DNA of 64,000 bases, from assembly GCA_037178975.1 (NCBI GenBank), contig JASJZH010000005.1, positions 6,820,001 through 6,884,000 on the forward strand, written 5' to 3'. This document shows positions 36,189 through 48,500 of this stretch, one piece after another; positions within the stretch are counted from its first letter, which is position 1; each line of letters begins with the position of its first letter. A program made the translations under genes and the position numbers. The notes under the pieces were generated by a model. The model had not been told where the DNA came from, ran no database searches, and was given only the letters and a program-made list of their open reading frames with translations. Source of the stretch: Oscheius tipulae (Eukaryota > Nematoda > Chromadorea > Rhabditida > Rhabditidae).

Positions 36189-36663
36189 ATGTTCTATCTT
36201 CTACTTCTACTAGTAACTTTGGTCAACTCTCAATTCAATCCAAACCCTTTGGTTGGATCATGTAATGATGCCGCCTCTGGATGTGAGACCCAGCCTGCTC
36301 TTTGTGGAATGCAGGAGATTGCAAGGACCTATTGCATGAAGACATGTCGACTCTGTAGTGGACAGCCTGGTCCATCTCCCATTCCATATCCATCCGCTTT
36401 CCCAAATCAGGGAGGATTTGGCCAAACCACTCAGCAAGTTCCCTTCCCACGTGAGTCGAGAGTCGAACGAGAGTGATAGGACTATTTCAGAGCAAGGTTT
36501 CGGGAGCAACAGCTTTGGAAATAGCTTCGACAACGATGTTCCACAGATCAATCCAAGATTTGTAGGAACCCAGGGACCGACAACTGCCAAGAGTTTGAAA
36601 AACTGGAATCAAGAACTGAACTTGCCTGAAACTGGTAATGATGTGGATGCTAACACTGCCTAA
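36189..36663 (+). CDS. Secreted ShKT-domain protein
   Basis: Two exons, 36189-36450 and 36491-36663, separated by a 40-nt intron, encode 144 residues. Residues 1-14 (MFYLLLLLVTLVNS) form a signal peptide. A single six-cysteine ShKT (SXC) module follows at about residues 25-59, with the cysteines in CNDAASGC, LCGM, and YCMKTCRLC; the Met and TC spacing is typical. The rest is a low-complexity Pro/Gly/Gln/Phe-rich linker and an Asn-rich tail ending NDVDANTA. ShKT modules are very abundant in nematode secreted proteins, including surface-coat and protease-linked forms. No enzyme domain accompanies it, so its partner is unknown, and the fold name does not imply toxicity. Confidence 0.85.
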
Positions 36664-39600
36664 TACATTAAACTATTTCTTATGTTCTGTACTCATTTGA
36701 CACATCATGCACGAAGCAGTTCTTTCCCATTATTATCCATGTGTCCTATCTGGATCTTCGTACCTACATCGTATATTCAGACTCATATTTCATGTCGTCT
36801 GTCCAGTGACTTGACTCTCTGGAGGAGATCATACAATTCCTCCTTACTTGGGGCATGTCTCTTAACTGCCTCGAAACCAAAAAAGACCATAGTTCTTATT
36901 CTTTCCACTCTGTCCATCCCTAACTACTAATTCGTTGTGCATAGCCCACCCAAATCGCATAATTACCAGTAGCTGCTCGCAGTGATGGCGTATTTGCCAC
37001 CTTGATTCGTTGCGCAACTTTACGGCCGGATGCTCTGAATGCCTAATCCGTGACCGGGAGCGATTTATTACTTGGCATGGTGGATGGACAATCCCCGTTA
37101 TCTAATGCTTAAAACAGTCTGTTTGCTTTTGGAGACAGCCGCCAAGGTCAATTCTAATTGAGCCTAATTTTGATCGCGGCAAGCTCTTACCTAATCGACC
37201 TTTGGCGTTCCAGCACTGACCCCGGCTAATTACCGTAACCCGCTGGGTTACACATGCAACAAATTGCAGATCAGATGTTGCTGCTTCAAAGCTAACACTT
37301 TCGAGTACTAGGTAGGTTTGGAGTTTATGATTCGGTCCCTTCGGAAAAATGGCGGTAAGTTGAAAGCTCATTAGAGTGTTGCCACGGAAGCGCTGTCTAT
37401 TGGCGTGTAATCTGCCAATTAAGAGATATTCAGGCAGATACAGACAAGAACCAATCAGTGGGCAGGGATGACGCCTGACCGGCTGGAGCAAGGTGACGAG
37501 GAAGACTTCTTGGCATGTTTTCGAGGAAACTCGTGCAATTGTTTGCAACGGCAGAAGGACAATAAGGGGAATGATCACGGCTAGATAGATATCCTAGAGA
37601 AGAGAAAACTCCTCAGGCAAACAAAAAGGATCTCCGAATGGCCATGGAGATTCTAAGGCAACTGGGCAGAGAAAACCGGGAAAAACGTTGGCAAATTTAG
37701 AGCATCCGTACTCCAATGTGTGGTCAAACATCAAAGGAAACTGTGTGCGTCTGACAGTTTTCTTACCTTCCCTCTCAGGCTAGCTTTCTAGGCTAACGAC
37801 CAAATTGTTTCGCACGTAATAGCAGTCCCCCCAAAGTAGTAGTCACAACAAGCTCGACTGGCAGCTGCTGATCATCTGCTCAGCTCCAATTATAACTCCG
37901 AGCACATCCCGCATTCCCTTTCAGCCACCGCTCGCTCCCTCCGTCTTTCGTTCGATTCTGATTCAACGTCTTCAATTATAAGACCGGCCCGGCTGCCATT
38001 GATACCAAAAACGGGATAACAATAGGGGTAAAGTGAGTAAGGATGGCTAGCAACCGACTCTGTATACATCGTGTTCGGTTACGGTAGGAGCAGGAAGACA
38101 AACTGTTTAGATCCCTTTGGATCTCGACTCAAAGTGTGCCAGAATTGGTTTGGCCGACCTGTGGCCTCCCAATTGCCTGTCTGAACAATGCCCTCCGCCT
38201 AATTAGTAGGCAGGCCGGCGGACTCCCGCTGGCGCTACCTGCTCTCTCTGTTCCACGCTTGTGCCGATTACCACCTGAGAACAGAATACTATAACAACCA
38301 TTAATTGAACAAAACGGCCGACAGATGACAGTTTAGACCGGGGTTGAGGCCGTGTGTCAGAAATCCGAGAAGTGGGGCTCTGGGCTAGTAGGACAGCAGG
38401 AGCCATCGAAAGGATTGCGCACTGAGTTCACGATTAGCTTCTTATTTGTTTTGTACAGATTTGACAATAAAGTTATTTTCTTGTCTGACAGCGTTTCCCT
38501 CAGTTATAATCCTGTAAACTTCAATTACCCTCAACAAAATGTTTTGATCTGTCAAACTGTTCTCCCCGTTTTCTGTCAAACATTTCCCTTCTTTATTCAA
38601 GTGTTGTCAGGCTGCACTGTCTTCTCGAACCAACCATCTCCAAAGTACTGACAATCCTCCTCACTTTCTAATTAGCAAACGAGTCGGTTTAAAACTTTGG
38701 TCCAATACTTCGTATAGCACATCATTCACAGACAGAACTGAAATATCTAGGTACAAGTTGAAAATAACACATTTCTGCTGAAAAACCGATTTCCTTTGCT
38801 CCCTAGACTCTCCTTGTGTAATACTTGTTCTTTCATCTGTGTAGTGAGGGTAGACGACTCGGATAACTGGACTTTAACGTTTACTCTTCTAATCAAAGTA
38901 TTAAGTAAAATGTTGCCTACAGATAATCTCCTTCTGTTCTCACTACGGTGGACGATTAGAGGGGATCGCTTGCTTTGCGCAACAGTGTCATCAATCACGG
39001 AAAAAACGATTTATTGCTCTGCTGCTCCTTTCCCCGTATTGGAACTCTATTTTCCCACTTCGCATTCATCCCTAGACCAATGTGATACAGTTTGTATTCA
39101 TTCTCGGGAATTGCATGGCGCGGATACGTGGAAATTGGCGTTTGCACAGCTGACCGGCAGCCCCATACTAGCACGCTACTTTTTGTATATCGTGTTGTTT
39201 GTACACACGCATATTAGTGACTTCTGAGAGGGCGGCAAGGGGATTACCCCCATCTCAATCAGAGTATAATCCGGATGATGGGATGTAAAGGAAAGAGAGG
39301 ATCAGACCGACCGATTGTTGTGGCTGGGCTTGAAGAAGGGCACAAACGTTTAGGGAAAAGGTCTTCTTACGCAATCTCGGGGAACATTGAACACGATGTC
39401 TTCAAGTCGAAGAGTGTTTCTCAGCTGAATAACCCTATGGGTTTTCCGGACAGCTTTCGAAGGACAGTGTCTGCTCCGCAGAAAGTAGAGCTCACAGTTC
39501 TGTTTGTTGTGAGGCACCCTGCTCAACAGAAGAGCGTACCAGAGTTGAACACTGTCAAAAGACGGATGCGGAATGACAAACTTTAATAATGTTGTCGGAC

Positions 39601-41423
39601 AGTTTATGTTTTAGACCTCAAAGCCTATCTTATTCACCTGTCAATAAGAAAGAAGGACATACACGATACTCAAACGGAAGTTTCCAAAGGATCATCATCA
39701 TACTTCGAGTGTTGCAAAGACCAATCAAAGCAGCAGAAATTCAAAATATATGGAAATATATGGAGTAGTCTTGTGTTTGCCTCTGTTATGTAGAAAGCCT
39801 GAGAAAGTTTTTGACTCTAGACCCCCGCAATGATAACTCGAGAAGCCAGTTTTCTAAGCTTCTTCCCTGCTCCTTCTCGTCTGGCTCGTCTTCTCGCGTG
39901 TCGGCTCACTTTCAAATGAGTGCCGGTAGAACAAAGACGCATGTTTGCTGAAACGACAACTCTCGGACACAACACAGCGGTCACTTTCTCCTGTACACCC
40001 GGGCCGAGGCGCAAACTGCTCATACATACATAGAACAAACATTGACACCACCAGTCGGCTGCTCCTGGATAGCGACTGGCTCGAAGGACTGTTGGCAAAG
40101 ACAAGAAGATGGTTAATTTTAGGGGGACAAATATTTATTGTTTACCTCATAACATCTACTGACGTCTCTCTCGAATGACCTAGTTACGAGAGCATCAACA
40201 AATTCAAACTTCGTCGGTCACACTTATCATCTTCTCGTCACCTTGTCACCATCTGTCTTCGATTCTGACAGTCCCAACTGGCACCGCTTTCAAATCTCTT
40301 CCACTCTGAAAGTCTGGGTCTTGTAAAAATTCGTTCCCACGGGACTGTGACATTTCCGGTCGGGTTGTCGGGGAACCTTTGCGACAGTCCGTCGGCATGC
40401 TTTCCCAGAGAGGACAACTCATGCTGACTCATACTGTCCGGGAAAGATGTCCCTGGGCGCGAAAAGTGAGTGAACTTCGAGAGCCTTCAGGGCTGGCACA
40501 GCGGGCGGTCAACCAATAACGCGTTAATCATGTTGTTCAAATCCGAGAGAGCGAGAGCTAGCTGCCACCGCTGACGGCAATTTTCGGACTCTTTCCTACC
40601 GTAGTCCGGAAGAGAGAAAGTCATAACATATTGAAGATTGTGTTCCTTCGACTACAGTAGTGTGATGTCAGATGAACTGGTAATGGAGCTCGTTAAACAC
40701 GACCGGGAATGAGAACATAAAACAGGTGTCGTCGTCAAATTTCATGGGAGTGGTTCAGGATTCAAACCGCGCTTTGTCTTTCCCTTTCCCACTCTGATCA
40801 AATCGATGAGACTGCTGCATAAACAGGCGGTATGTTGAAATGATTCCCTGCCAGAATCTGAAAGTTCTCCCTTTCCAGAGAGAACTTAGTCGTGCGTCAT
40901 GGCCCGGTTTCGCCTCGGCGCTCTGCTGCATCGAAAATACATAGAGAAATTCGATCCGACCCGAGCCGGCCTGGTCTCCCACACAGACGGAAAGAGACTG
41001 TCGGACAAAAGAACTCTAGCTAGACGCTACTAATCTCTTCCCTTAAAGTTCGACGATGACGAGAAGATGATCCGCGTTCCCATGCCGACGGCGGGAAAAG
41101 AACGTGACCGCGGGGGAGATTCGGAGCTAGACCACCTCGGCGTGACAATAACCCGAGGAGGAAGTCTGTCTGATATCAACTATTTATAAAAACTCGAAAA
41201 ATAATCCAGAGCTATGTATTTGGGGGAGGGAGGGAGAGAGGGACCAAATTAAGTAGGAGAGAAGAGAACAACATTGGAAGGAGGGGTCTGTACACCGATA
41301 AAGCCAAAACCTTGTGTAATACTGTGAACATCTTAGAGGCAACTGAGTCGGTTTCTGAGTGGCACTGAGAGGGGAGAAAGAAGAGACGAAACGAAACAAG
41401 AGTACCCGTCCAAAGAAGGTTCT
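36664..41423. other. 4.8-kb gene-poor stretch 3' of SoxB gene
   Basis: No supported exon chain. Open frames such as 37102-37578, 38796-39227 and 39275-39586 have no domain and no splice partner. Two CTACNGTAG palindromes lie at 40596 and 40652. It may contain cis-regulatory sequence for the adjoining Sox gene. Confidence 0.4.
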
Positions 41424-42887
41424 TTAGGAAGACACGTGGGGATTCTGTAGTTGGGCAGCTGAGGCCAGACCCATCGATTCCATCGAGAACATCGAAGTCC
41501 CGTACATGTAGGCGGTCATATCCTTGAAAGGATCCGACGTCGGTACACGCGTCGGGTCGAAGGAGACGGCTGCCTCAGCTGATGCCACCGCAGAGACCAG
41601 ACCTTCCGGTGATGCCTGAAACAACTCTGTTTATTTTCATCACTCAAAGGAGTTAATAGGATTAGGGGGACGAGTTCTCACCTCGGACTCGGCCTTGACT
41701 GTGCTGGCAGGAGTCAAATAGTTGGGATATTGGCTGGTTAGGGGGGACTGCGAGTACTGGTGAGGACTTTGACCGCCTCCGGCTGTCAAATTCTGTGCTC
41801 CGAGGTAGTTCAGATTCGGATTGACCATGTCGAAGCCACTGTAGAGAGGATATGTTGAGGCGGCGTCGTAGTAGCTTCTACCATTGTTCCAAGCTGTCTG
41901 CATCGGATACACCTGAAACATTCATGATTATCTGACATGTCTTTAAACTTTCAGGAGATCAATCCCAAAATGTCAATGCGTCATTCTGTCCTAGAGCGGA
42001 GCAGACAGCTCTTTCTACATTTTAACACAAAAACACTCTCTGTCTATTATTAGATAACCAACCTGTTGTCTGAGAGGATCGAGAGCACTGAAACCGACTC
42101 CTAGAGGCTTCTTCTGCATCGTCTTGGTCTTTCTGCGAGGACGATACTTGTAGTCGGGATGCTCCTATAAAAAGCTAGTAGATAGGAAAATGAAGAATCG
42201 ATTTGTAGTGAGACGAAGAAATGTCGCGGGACTCACCTTCATGTGAATGGCTCGGAGCCTCTTGGCCTCATCGATGAAGGGCCTCTTGTCCTGTTCATTC
42301 AACTGCTTCCATTCCGTCCCCAGGCGCTTACTGATCTCCGAATTGTGCATTTTCGGATTCTCCTGAGCCATCTTTCTTCGCTGACCACGACTCCATACCA
42401 TGAAAGCGTTCATGGGTCGTTTTACTCTGCAAGACATTGGGGTTACGGTAGACAGAAAGTCAAGAGTCGGATGGGGATCGATTCTTGTCGCGCGAAGAAG
42501 GTGTGATAAGCTACCGTAGTTCAAGGTTACACGCATTCTTTGAAAAAAAGCATTGACGCACTTGTCTCTAATCTTAACAACAAAAAACGGCCAATACGCA
42601 TATGAATAGAGTAAATGGGACTGAATTCCGGGTTGAAAAGGCAGAAAATAGACGGAGGAGATGAAAGAGACAGGAGAAGAAAAAGAAAACAGCGACCCTG
42701 CCTCAAGTGTTCAATAGAGTTCTCACCTGTCGTCATTCTTCTTTCCGTCCTTGGAGTCAGGAGAGTCGGGTCCTTCGAGATCGTCGCCTTGCTGCTGACT
42801 TGGAGCCGGTGCCATGGAGAAGCCCATTCCCGGCCAAAGGGAGTAGTCGTGCATGGGCTTGAGTTCCTGTTCCATCATGGTCATCAT
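41424..42887 (-). CDS. sox-2: SoxB-group HMG-box transcription factor
   Basis: Five exons: 42887-42727, 42426-42237, 42164-42063, 41912-41682, 41615-41424; 291 residues. The HMG box (about residues 54-132) begins [20 protein letters not shown] and continues through [28 protein letters not shown] and [15 protein letters not shown], essentially the SoxB1 consensus. The amino end is short and acidic ([16 protein letters not shown]). Downstream are SoxB-like Tyr/Ser/Pro-rich activation-type sequences, but the usual KKDKY..P group-B extension is replaced by [10 protein letters not shown]. Four ATGs in the first five codons make the exact start uncertain; 42887 is the first. Sox2-class factors act in neural and stem-like precursor fate, often with POU partners. 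The gene is flanked by long noncoding stretches, as is common for developmental regulators. Confidence 0.93.
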
Positions 42888-45483
42888 TATTATAGTATAA
42901 ATGGGGGTTGTGTAGACGGGACTCTCTTTCTAGCAAAAGCAGAGCGCGACCAGCACACAATAGGGTGCGAGAGTGGGCGGAACCCGGAGGGGAGGGGCCG
43001 TCCGGCTCGTCGTCTCTGCCGACCAATCAGACCCTTCCACCGGAGGCGTGGCTTATACAGACTGATTGATTTGTGTGTTAAAATTGATCACTTATCAGTG
43101 TTCTGGTCAGAGAGAATAAGTTACTTGACTTCATCGCGGAAAACCGTCTTCTATTGGACCCTTCTGCTCCGCGAACAATAGCATATTATCCTCCAGGCCG
43201 GCTGTGAAAAGAGCGCGCCTTTTCTATTGAAATTGATGGCGAACGGGACGGCAAAAGAGGAGAAGAGGAGGCATTTCTCACGCTCTCTCTACGCTCTCGG
43301 ACTTCCTTCCAATCCAACTCAGTACTTGAACCAATTAACCCCGAAACAATCTCTTAGGGAAGTTGTCTCACATGTCGGTCTCGTTTCTACTATGTCCTAC
43401 GGATATATTTTGGTATAGAGGTAGGAGGCAGAACTAATGGTTGGTTTTGACGCCCTTTCAATCTTTTTCTTGTTTTTCTCGCCGAGGTATAGGAAAAAAG
43501 TTTCTGCTGAATTTGAAAAGTACCCTAGTTCCTTTTTAGTACTGAATTTGGGGCCACGTATCCTTACCATCTTCATACGTCTATGTTCTACAACGTGTTC
43601 GTTGTGCTCGGAATAGAACTTCAGACACTTAGACATAGCATGGATTGGTAGGAGACTGTCCTAGCCTACTAGCCTTTGACTCCCACTAGGTACTGTCCTT
43701 CTCGAGACTGGTCACGTCCTCTATTAGCATAACGGCGCACACAGTCGACGACGCCTGTAAAATGGGCAAGCGATCTCGACAAACAGCTAGTATTCTTTTG
43801 TGAATCAGTAGCTACGGGAGTCGATATCGAGGTGCCCCGTCGCAACATTATTACTTGACAAAAGAGTCAATCATGCTGCCAGAAACTTACCACGTCTTCC
43901 TCGCCTTCTTTAGGAATATAGTAAATCTTTCCGGTCATCATGATCAAGGACAGAGGGAGGAGATAATCTACAGACCCGTTTGACTGAATTCGATAGACTT
44001 AGAAGGAGGTGAATTTCAATGAGGCTGTTACGAACATTAGAAAAGAACAAAATCTTAGAACACGATTGCTCGTCTCAGTGGATATGATCTTTTTCTTCCA
44101 GCCGACCTTCTCTACAGACGTCGTAATCCACTCTCTAGGTGGGGCATCACTTCCACCGCATGCAAATCCCCTAATCCGTATCCTCTTCGCGCCAAAGTGA
44201 ACTTTTCAACTGGTTGCAATTACCTGGACAGCTGATAAGGTCATGAGTGGGGCAGGGACTAATCCAAGGAAGAGGGAACGAGTAGAGGGAGAAAGTAATT
44301 GCGCATGGGCGTGAAAACCAACCGAGGGTGGCAGAAAACAGAAGAAAACCGGCTGCTGACGGTCGGTGTGAATAGCGAAGAAAAGAATTCTGATGTCAGG
44401 GATTAACGGTAGAGTTAGTCTCAGACCGTCACAATCTTTTCAAAGGGGACTATAAACTCAAGTTTGGGGAACTGCGGTCTCTAGATAGAAATTTGTTCTC
44501 TTCGGGGATCCAAACCATCTGAAGCTCTGACTACTCGGAAGGATTCAAGATGTTATTCTAGAGACTTGTCTTTCCAACCTACTATCAACTTTTGCCGAAA
44601 ACAACCGTGGACTGAATTTAGCCTCTCTGAAGTTAGCCTCTCCTGAACTTCGAAACCTTGTCTGTTTTGTTGATTTAGGCTCAATTCGCGGTTCTCAAGG
44701 AGGCAGAGAGCCTGCGTAGGTTGTACTGCTGTACTGCCTCCTCTCGCGGGCGCTGTTTGTCTTCGTGATGCTCTCCCAGTGAGACGTGTTTACCACGGCA
44801 GTAAACCAGAGAAGGGGGAGAGAGAGCAGTGAGGGAGCTACAGTATCCCTTCAGCAGAAGTCGAGCCCGAGGGCTCATTAGCCATGATCGACACAAATAT
44901 CCCACCAGCGCATGGATAACTAGCGGATGATGCCCCCGTCCGGAATGATTGATTAGTTAAAAGTTAGAGGGGGTTTCAAGTATTCCTTGATTGCGGAAGT
45001 CTGGATTCCCTAATCCCAATCCTTTGAAGTGAAAAATCAGCTGTACTCGGGTTTAGTCTAACTGGTCTTCAGACGCTCATTGGAGTCACTCGAGATATTT
45101 ACGGGACCAATTTTCGAAAAGATAATCCCTAACTTTATGCGAAACAGTCGTATTAAGTAAATTAAGAAAGAGTGTCTCATAATTGGCGGAATACCAAAAG
45201 GATTAAAACAGATACTGTTCTGTCTCGAATTTGAAACAGTAATCGTGCTCTAAAACTGAATCGTTTCGAGAAAGTATGGGAGAGAAAAGAATGAACGGAA
45301 GTCCGAGTCAAGAATGTCGAGCTATTGTGTTAGCTGGGCTAATGACTGATCTGAACAATGACTCCGAACTGCGACTCCCAACATTTCCATCGACCCGATC
45401 TACCTCATCAAGAAAATGAGCTCTCCCAAATGTTTTAGGGAGGTCTTTCGCCGACTTCCGCCGTCTATTCACCAGCTCCTTCC

Positions 45484-45529
45484 GTCCGTCGTCTTCCGGA
45501 CACGTTAATTAGCCGTTAATTAGACGGAC
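45484..45529. promoter_or_regulatory. Doubled homeodomain-type site inside a short inverted repeat
   Basis: GTTAATTAG occurs twice in tandem (45504-45512 and 45515-45523), each with a TAATTA core, and the pair is flanked by GTCCGTC and GACGGAC. Such paired TAATTA cores are typical of homeodomain dimer binding. The regulatory role is inferred from sequence only. Confidence 0.3.
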
Positions 45530-48500
45530 AGGGAATCACGGGGCAGGCGAATATGACATGCATGACGGAATCCAACAGAAGACATTATGTAATACGACAC
45601 ATACTCTACGAAGGGCAATAATAACATTGTCTGCTGCAACAGCTGAGACCGAGGGTTATTACCAGACAATCTCATTGTTCAGTTCGGAAAAAATTGAGAA
45701 TGAGAACGCATAGTACATAGACGCGAGTGCCGGTTCCCATCTCGGCCTTTCCCTCTTTCTCACAGCTGGTTATACAGAAGTGTCACTCTGATCAGTCGGG
45801 TCTCATAAGAGAGGAGGGATGGAGGTCAAACGGGTCTGGAGAGTAGATCACCTGGGCTGTTTGCGAGAGGCAAGGTCAGAACAATCGATGCTCGTCGAAG
45901 CGAGAAACTGTGACTCTCTCCGCGATGCCCATCCGCAACGAAGAAGAGAATGTCTCCTTTCGTCGAAGACGAGAAGCACGGATAGTCGAGCTCTGGTAGG
46001 GGAGGTTAATCCGGACAATCTGCTCAACGAGCACTTGACGAGCAGTTAATGGGAGGAAAGACTGTACGCGAGAGTTGGCAACGGAGCCTCTGACAAGTAC
46101 ACGAGATCACAAGGTATAAACCCTTCATCAAAGTTTTCTTGTTGTTAAACTGTTGGTATGTAAATTTGCTAATACGGTTAGTACTGACATGTCGACACCT
46201 AGCAAAGAAAAGTTCTAACGAGAAGCGTTTTGAAAACTGCGACTGACTTACGAAGCATGTGTCGTCTTATGATTGCTCAAACTCATTAAACTGTCGTTAA
46301 CGTGATAACTACGGTGGAATGTGCTTTCTCGTGTAAACCTAGTTACATTTTTTTTAGGTGGGACCAAACTAATTAGGCTCCGTTGCTAGCTCCGTAGATG
46401 TTATCGCGCACTATTCTGCGACTTTCTCCATTGGAGGGGTAAAAAGACGTGGTTAGAAACATTTGGACGTGTAACTAGTGAAAATCTAGACTGTGAGGAC
46501 GGATTTCTGACGCAGTATAATGGCTTATGCGGGAGGAGACGACGCATTGTGTGAGCTGGCTGTGGGGAGGGTGGACGGCCCCCAATCATTACAGCGCATT
46601 GTTTCTTTTGAATCCACCGCTCCATTCCCGCTATTCACTCTTTTGTATGCGCTTTCAAAGGCCGGCCCCGGCGCCCGCAGCAGCCAGAGTGAGAGACCCA
46701 CGCCAGCAGGCTGATGTCTTCTAAGAAGTCCTTTTCGTCGCGAATCTTCATCGATTTTTGTTATATTCAGTTTTTGCATTTTCCATGGTAAGTCTCCAGC
46801 GCTTAAAACACAGTTCTCCCGAAGGTAACTTCTCAAAATTGTAGGTAATTGCTCCGGACAACCGGGTTCTCCCGAAGGAAGGCCATGAACTCCTTCTGCC
46901 ACACTTGACCCACGCCCTTTGCGAACTACGTATGCTGGCAATTAGCCGTGTAGGAGCAGGCGCCAATCAAGCCGCTTCAGGTGCGAGCGAGAGAACGTCA
47001 TCGACAACTACGGTAGACGACGCTGCCGGAAGTATTTGATACCGTAGTCCGACTGGGAGTAGCGGCATAATGCGAGAAACTCACTGGCTTGAGAAGATTG
47101 TGGTAGAAGTTGTCCAGGAGTGGAAACAGCTGAGAATCCATGAGCTGAACAAACAAATAAAAACGAACCGACAGGAGAGGAGAAGAAAGACGGTGTGTAT
47201 GAGGGGCGAAAACCGACAAATACTCACTCAGAATGTGGCAAAAACGAACCAAGTCTGTCGGCCAGTTCTTCCAAATAAAGCGGAAATGAGAGTCAGTCTC
47301 TTTTATAAACTATACAGACTAATCAGAGCTCTCTTCTTACCTACACTTGCTCTGACGCAATTCACCGCGCGTCAATAGACGACAGTTTCAGTGTAAAGGT
47401 AGGAGAAAAGAAAAAGCTTCATTTTCTGGATGACACATGTGAAACGAGTTTTTTTTTTTCGAAGAACTGTGAAGGGTGACCTTAGAGGCGGTCGAGGGTG
47501 GGCAATTAGACGAGGAGGAGCCGAAGGATCTTTCTGAAACTTTGATTTTGGGAAGAAGTGAAAGAGAAAGAAACTGGGAGCAGATAGCTAGAGACGGGAT
47601 TATGTCCTGTACATACGATCGTGGCAGGAGCTAGGTTCAGTTGAGAAGGTAGAGGAGATTGTAGGGCCGGAGAAAATAATAATTCATGAAGTTTGCATTC
47701 GACCGAAGGGACCTATTTTCAAGCAGCCAATAATTTCCCACTAATTACCCATGTCGAGTGTGCACGAAGCGTGAATATTAACAGGATTATGCTTTGCCCG
47801 TATTGCCTCGTGTTCTCAGGTGCGCGTATAATCGTCATAATGAGCCGGTACATGTAACTACCGTATAGCGAGTATCTCTCTGACCCGTGTTGACCCTTAA
47901 CACGCGATATTGACACCGAAGTGGAAGACAAAGGAGAACAAAGGCGACGGACTCCCGGAGAATATTAGCGAGTTTCTGAGGGACTCTTATCGACACATTT
48001 GGACAGGGGGATTTCAAATCTATGTGTTTTGGACATTACAAAGGAAGTAGCTAACAAGGGCGTGTTTCTGACGATCAAAAGAGGGACGAAGGTCTCGATG
48101 AATATAATAGTCTTCATAGGGTTCGGTGCCTTGGCACTTACGTAAAACAAGAAGGAACAAGAGCTCTTGAAGTCTGAACATTTAGGATGAGCTCCTGACT
48201 GAAGTCTAAACACACTTACAGTAACACTCTCATCTCATGCTCTGTTTGTATCGACTAATTGATCCGCTCGCGTGTCTACACAGTCTGTCTCCATGCCCAA
48301 GTGTTAATCCCATCTTACAGTAGCAGCCACTCTTGTTTTACCTCATTCTCACCAAGGGGGTCTGATATCTACAGTAGCAAAAGACCGGTCGTTTTCTCGA
48401 TAGAACGTCTGTTTGCCAACTTTCCTCATCGATTGGCACGGATCACTCTTTTAGCATGAAAGAGACTCCCGACAAGAGAGGGAGGGGAAGGAGGACAGTT

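Noticed and set aside
37102-39586. Several open frames of 95-160 codons
   Set aside because: Composition looks random, starts are non-ATG or isolated, and there are no splice partners or family motifs.
42615-43181. 188-codon plus-strand frame over the first Sox exon
   Set aside because: It is the antisense shadow of the Sox amino-terminal exon and its promoter; no family resemblance.
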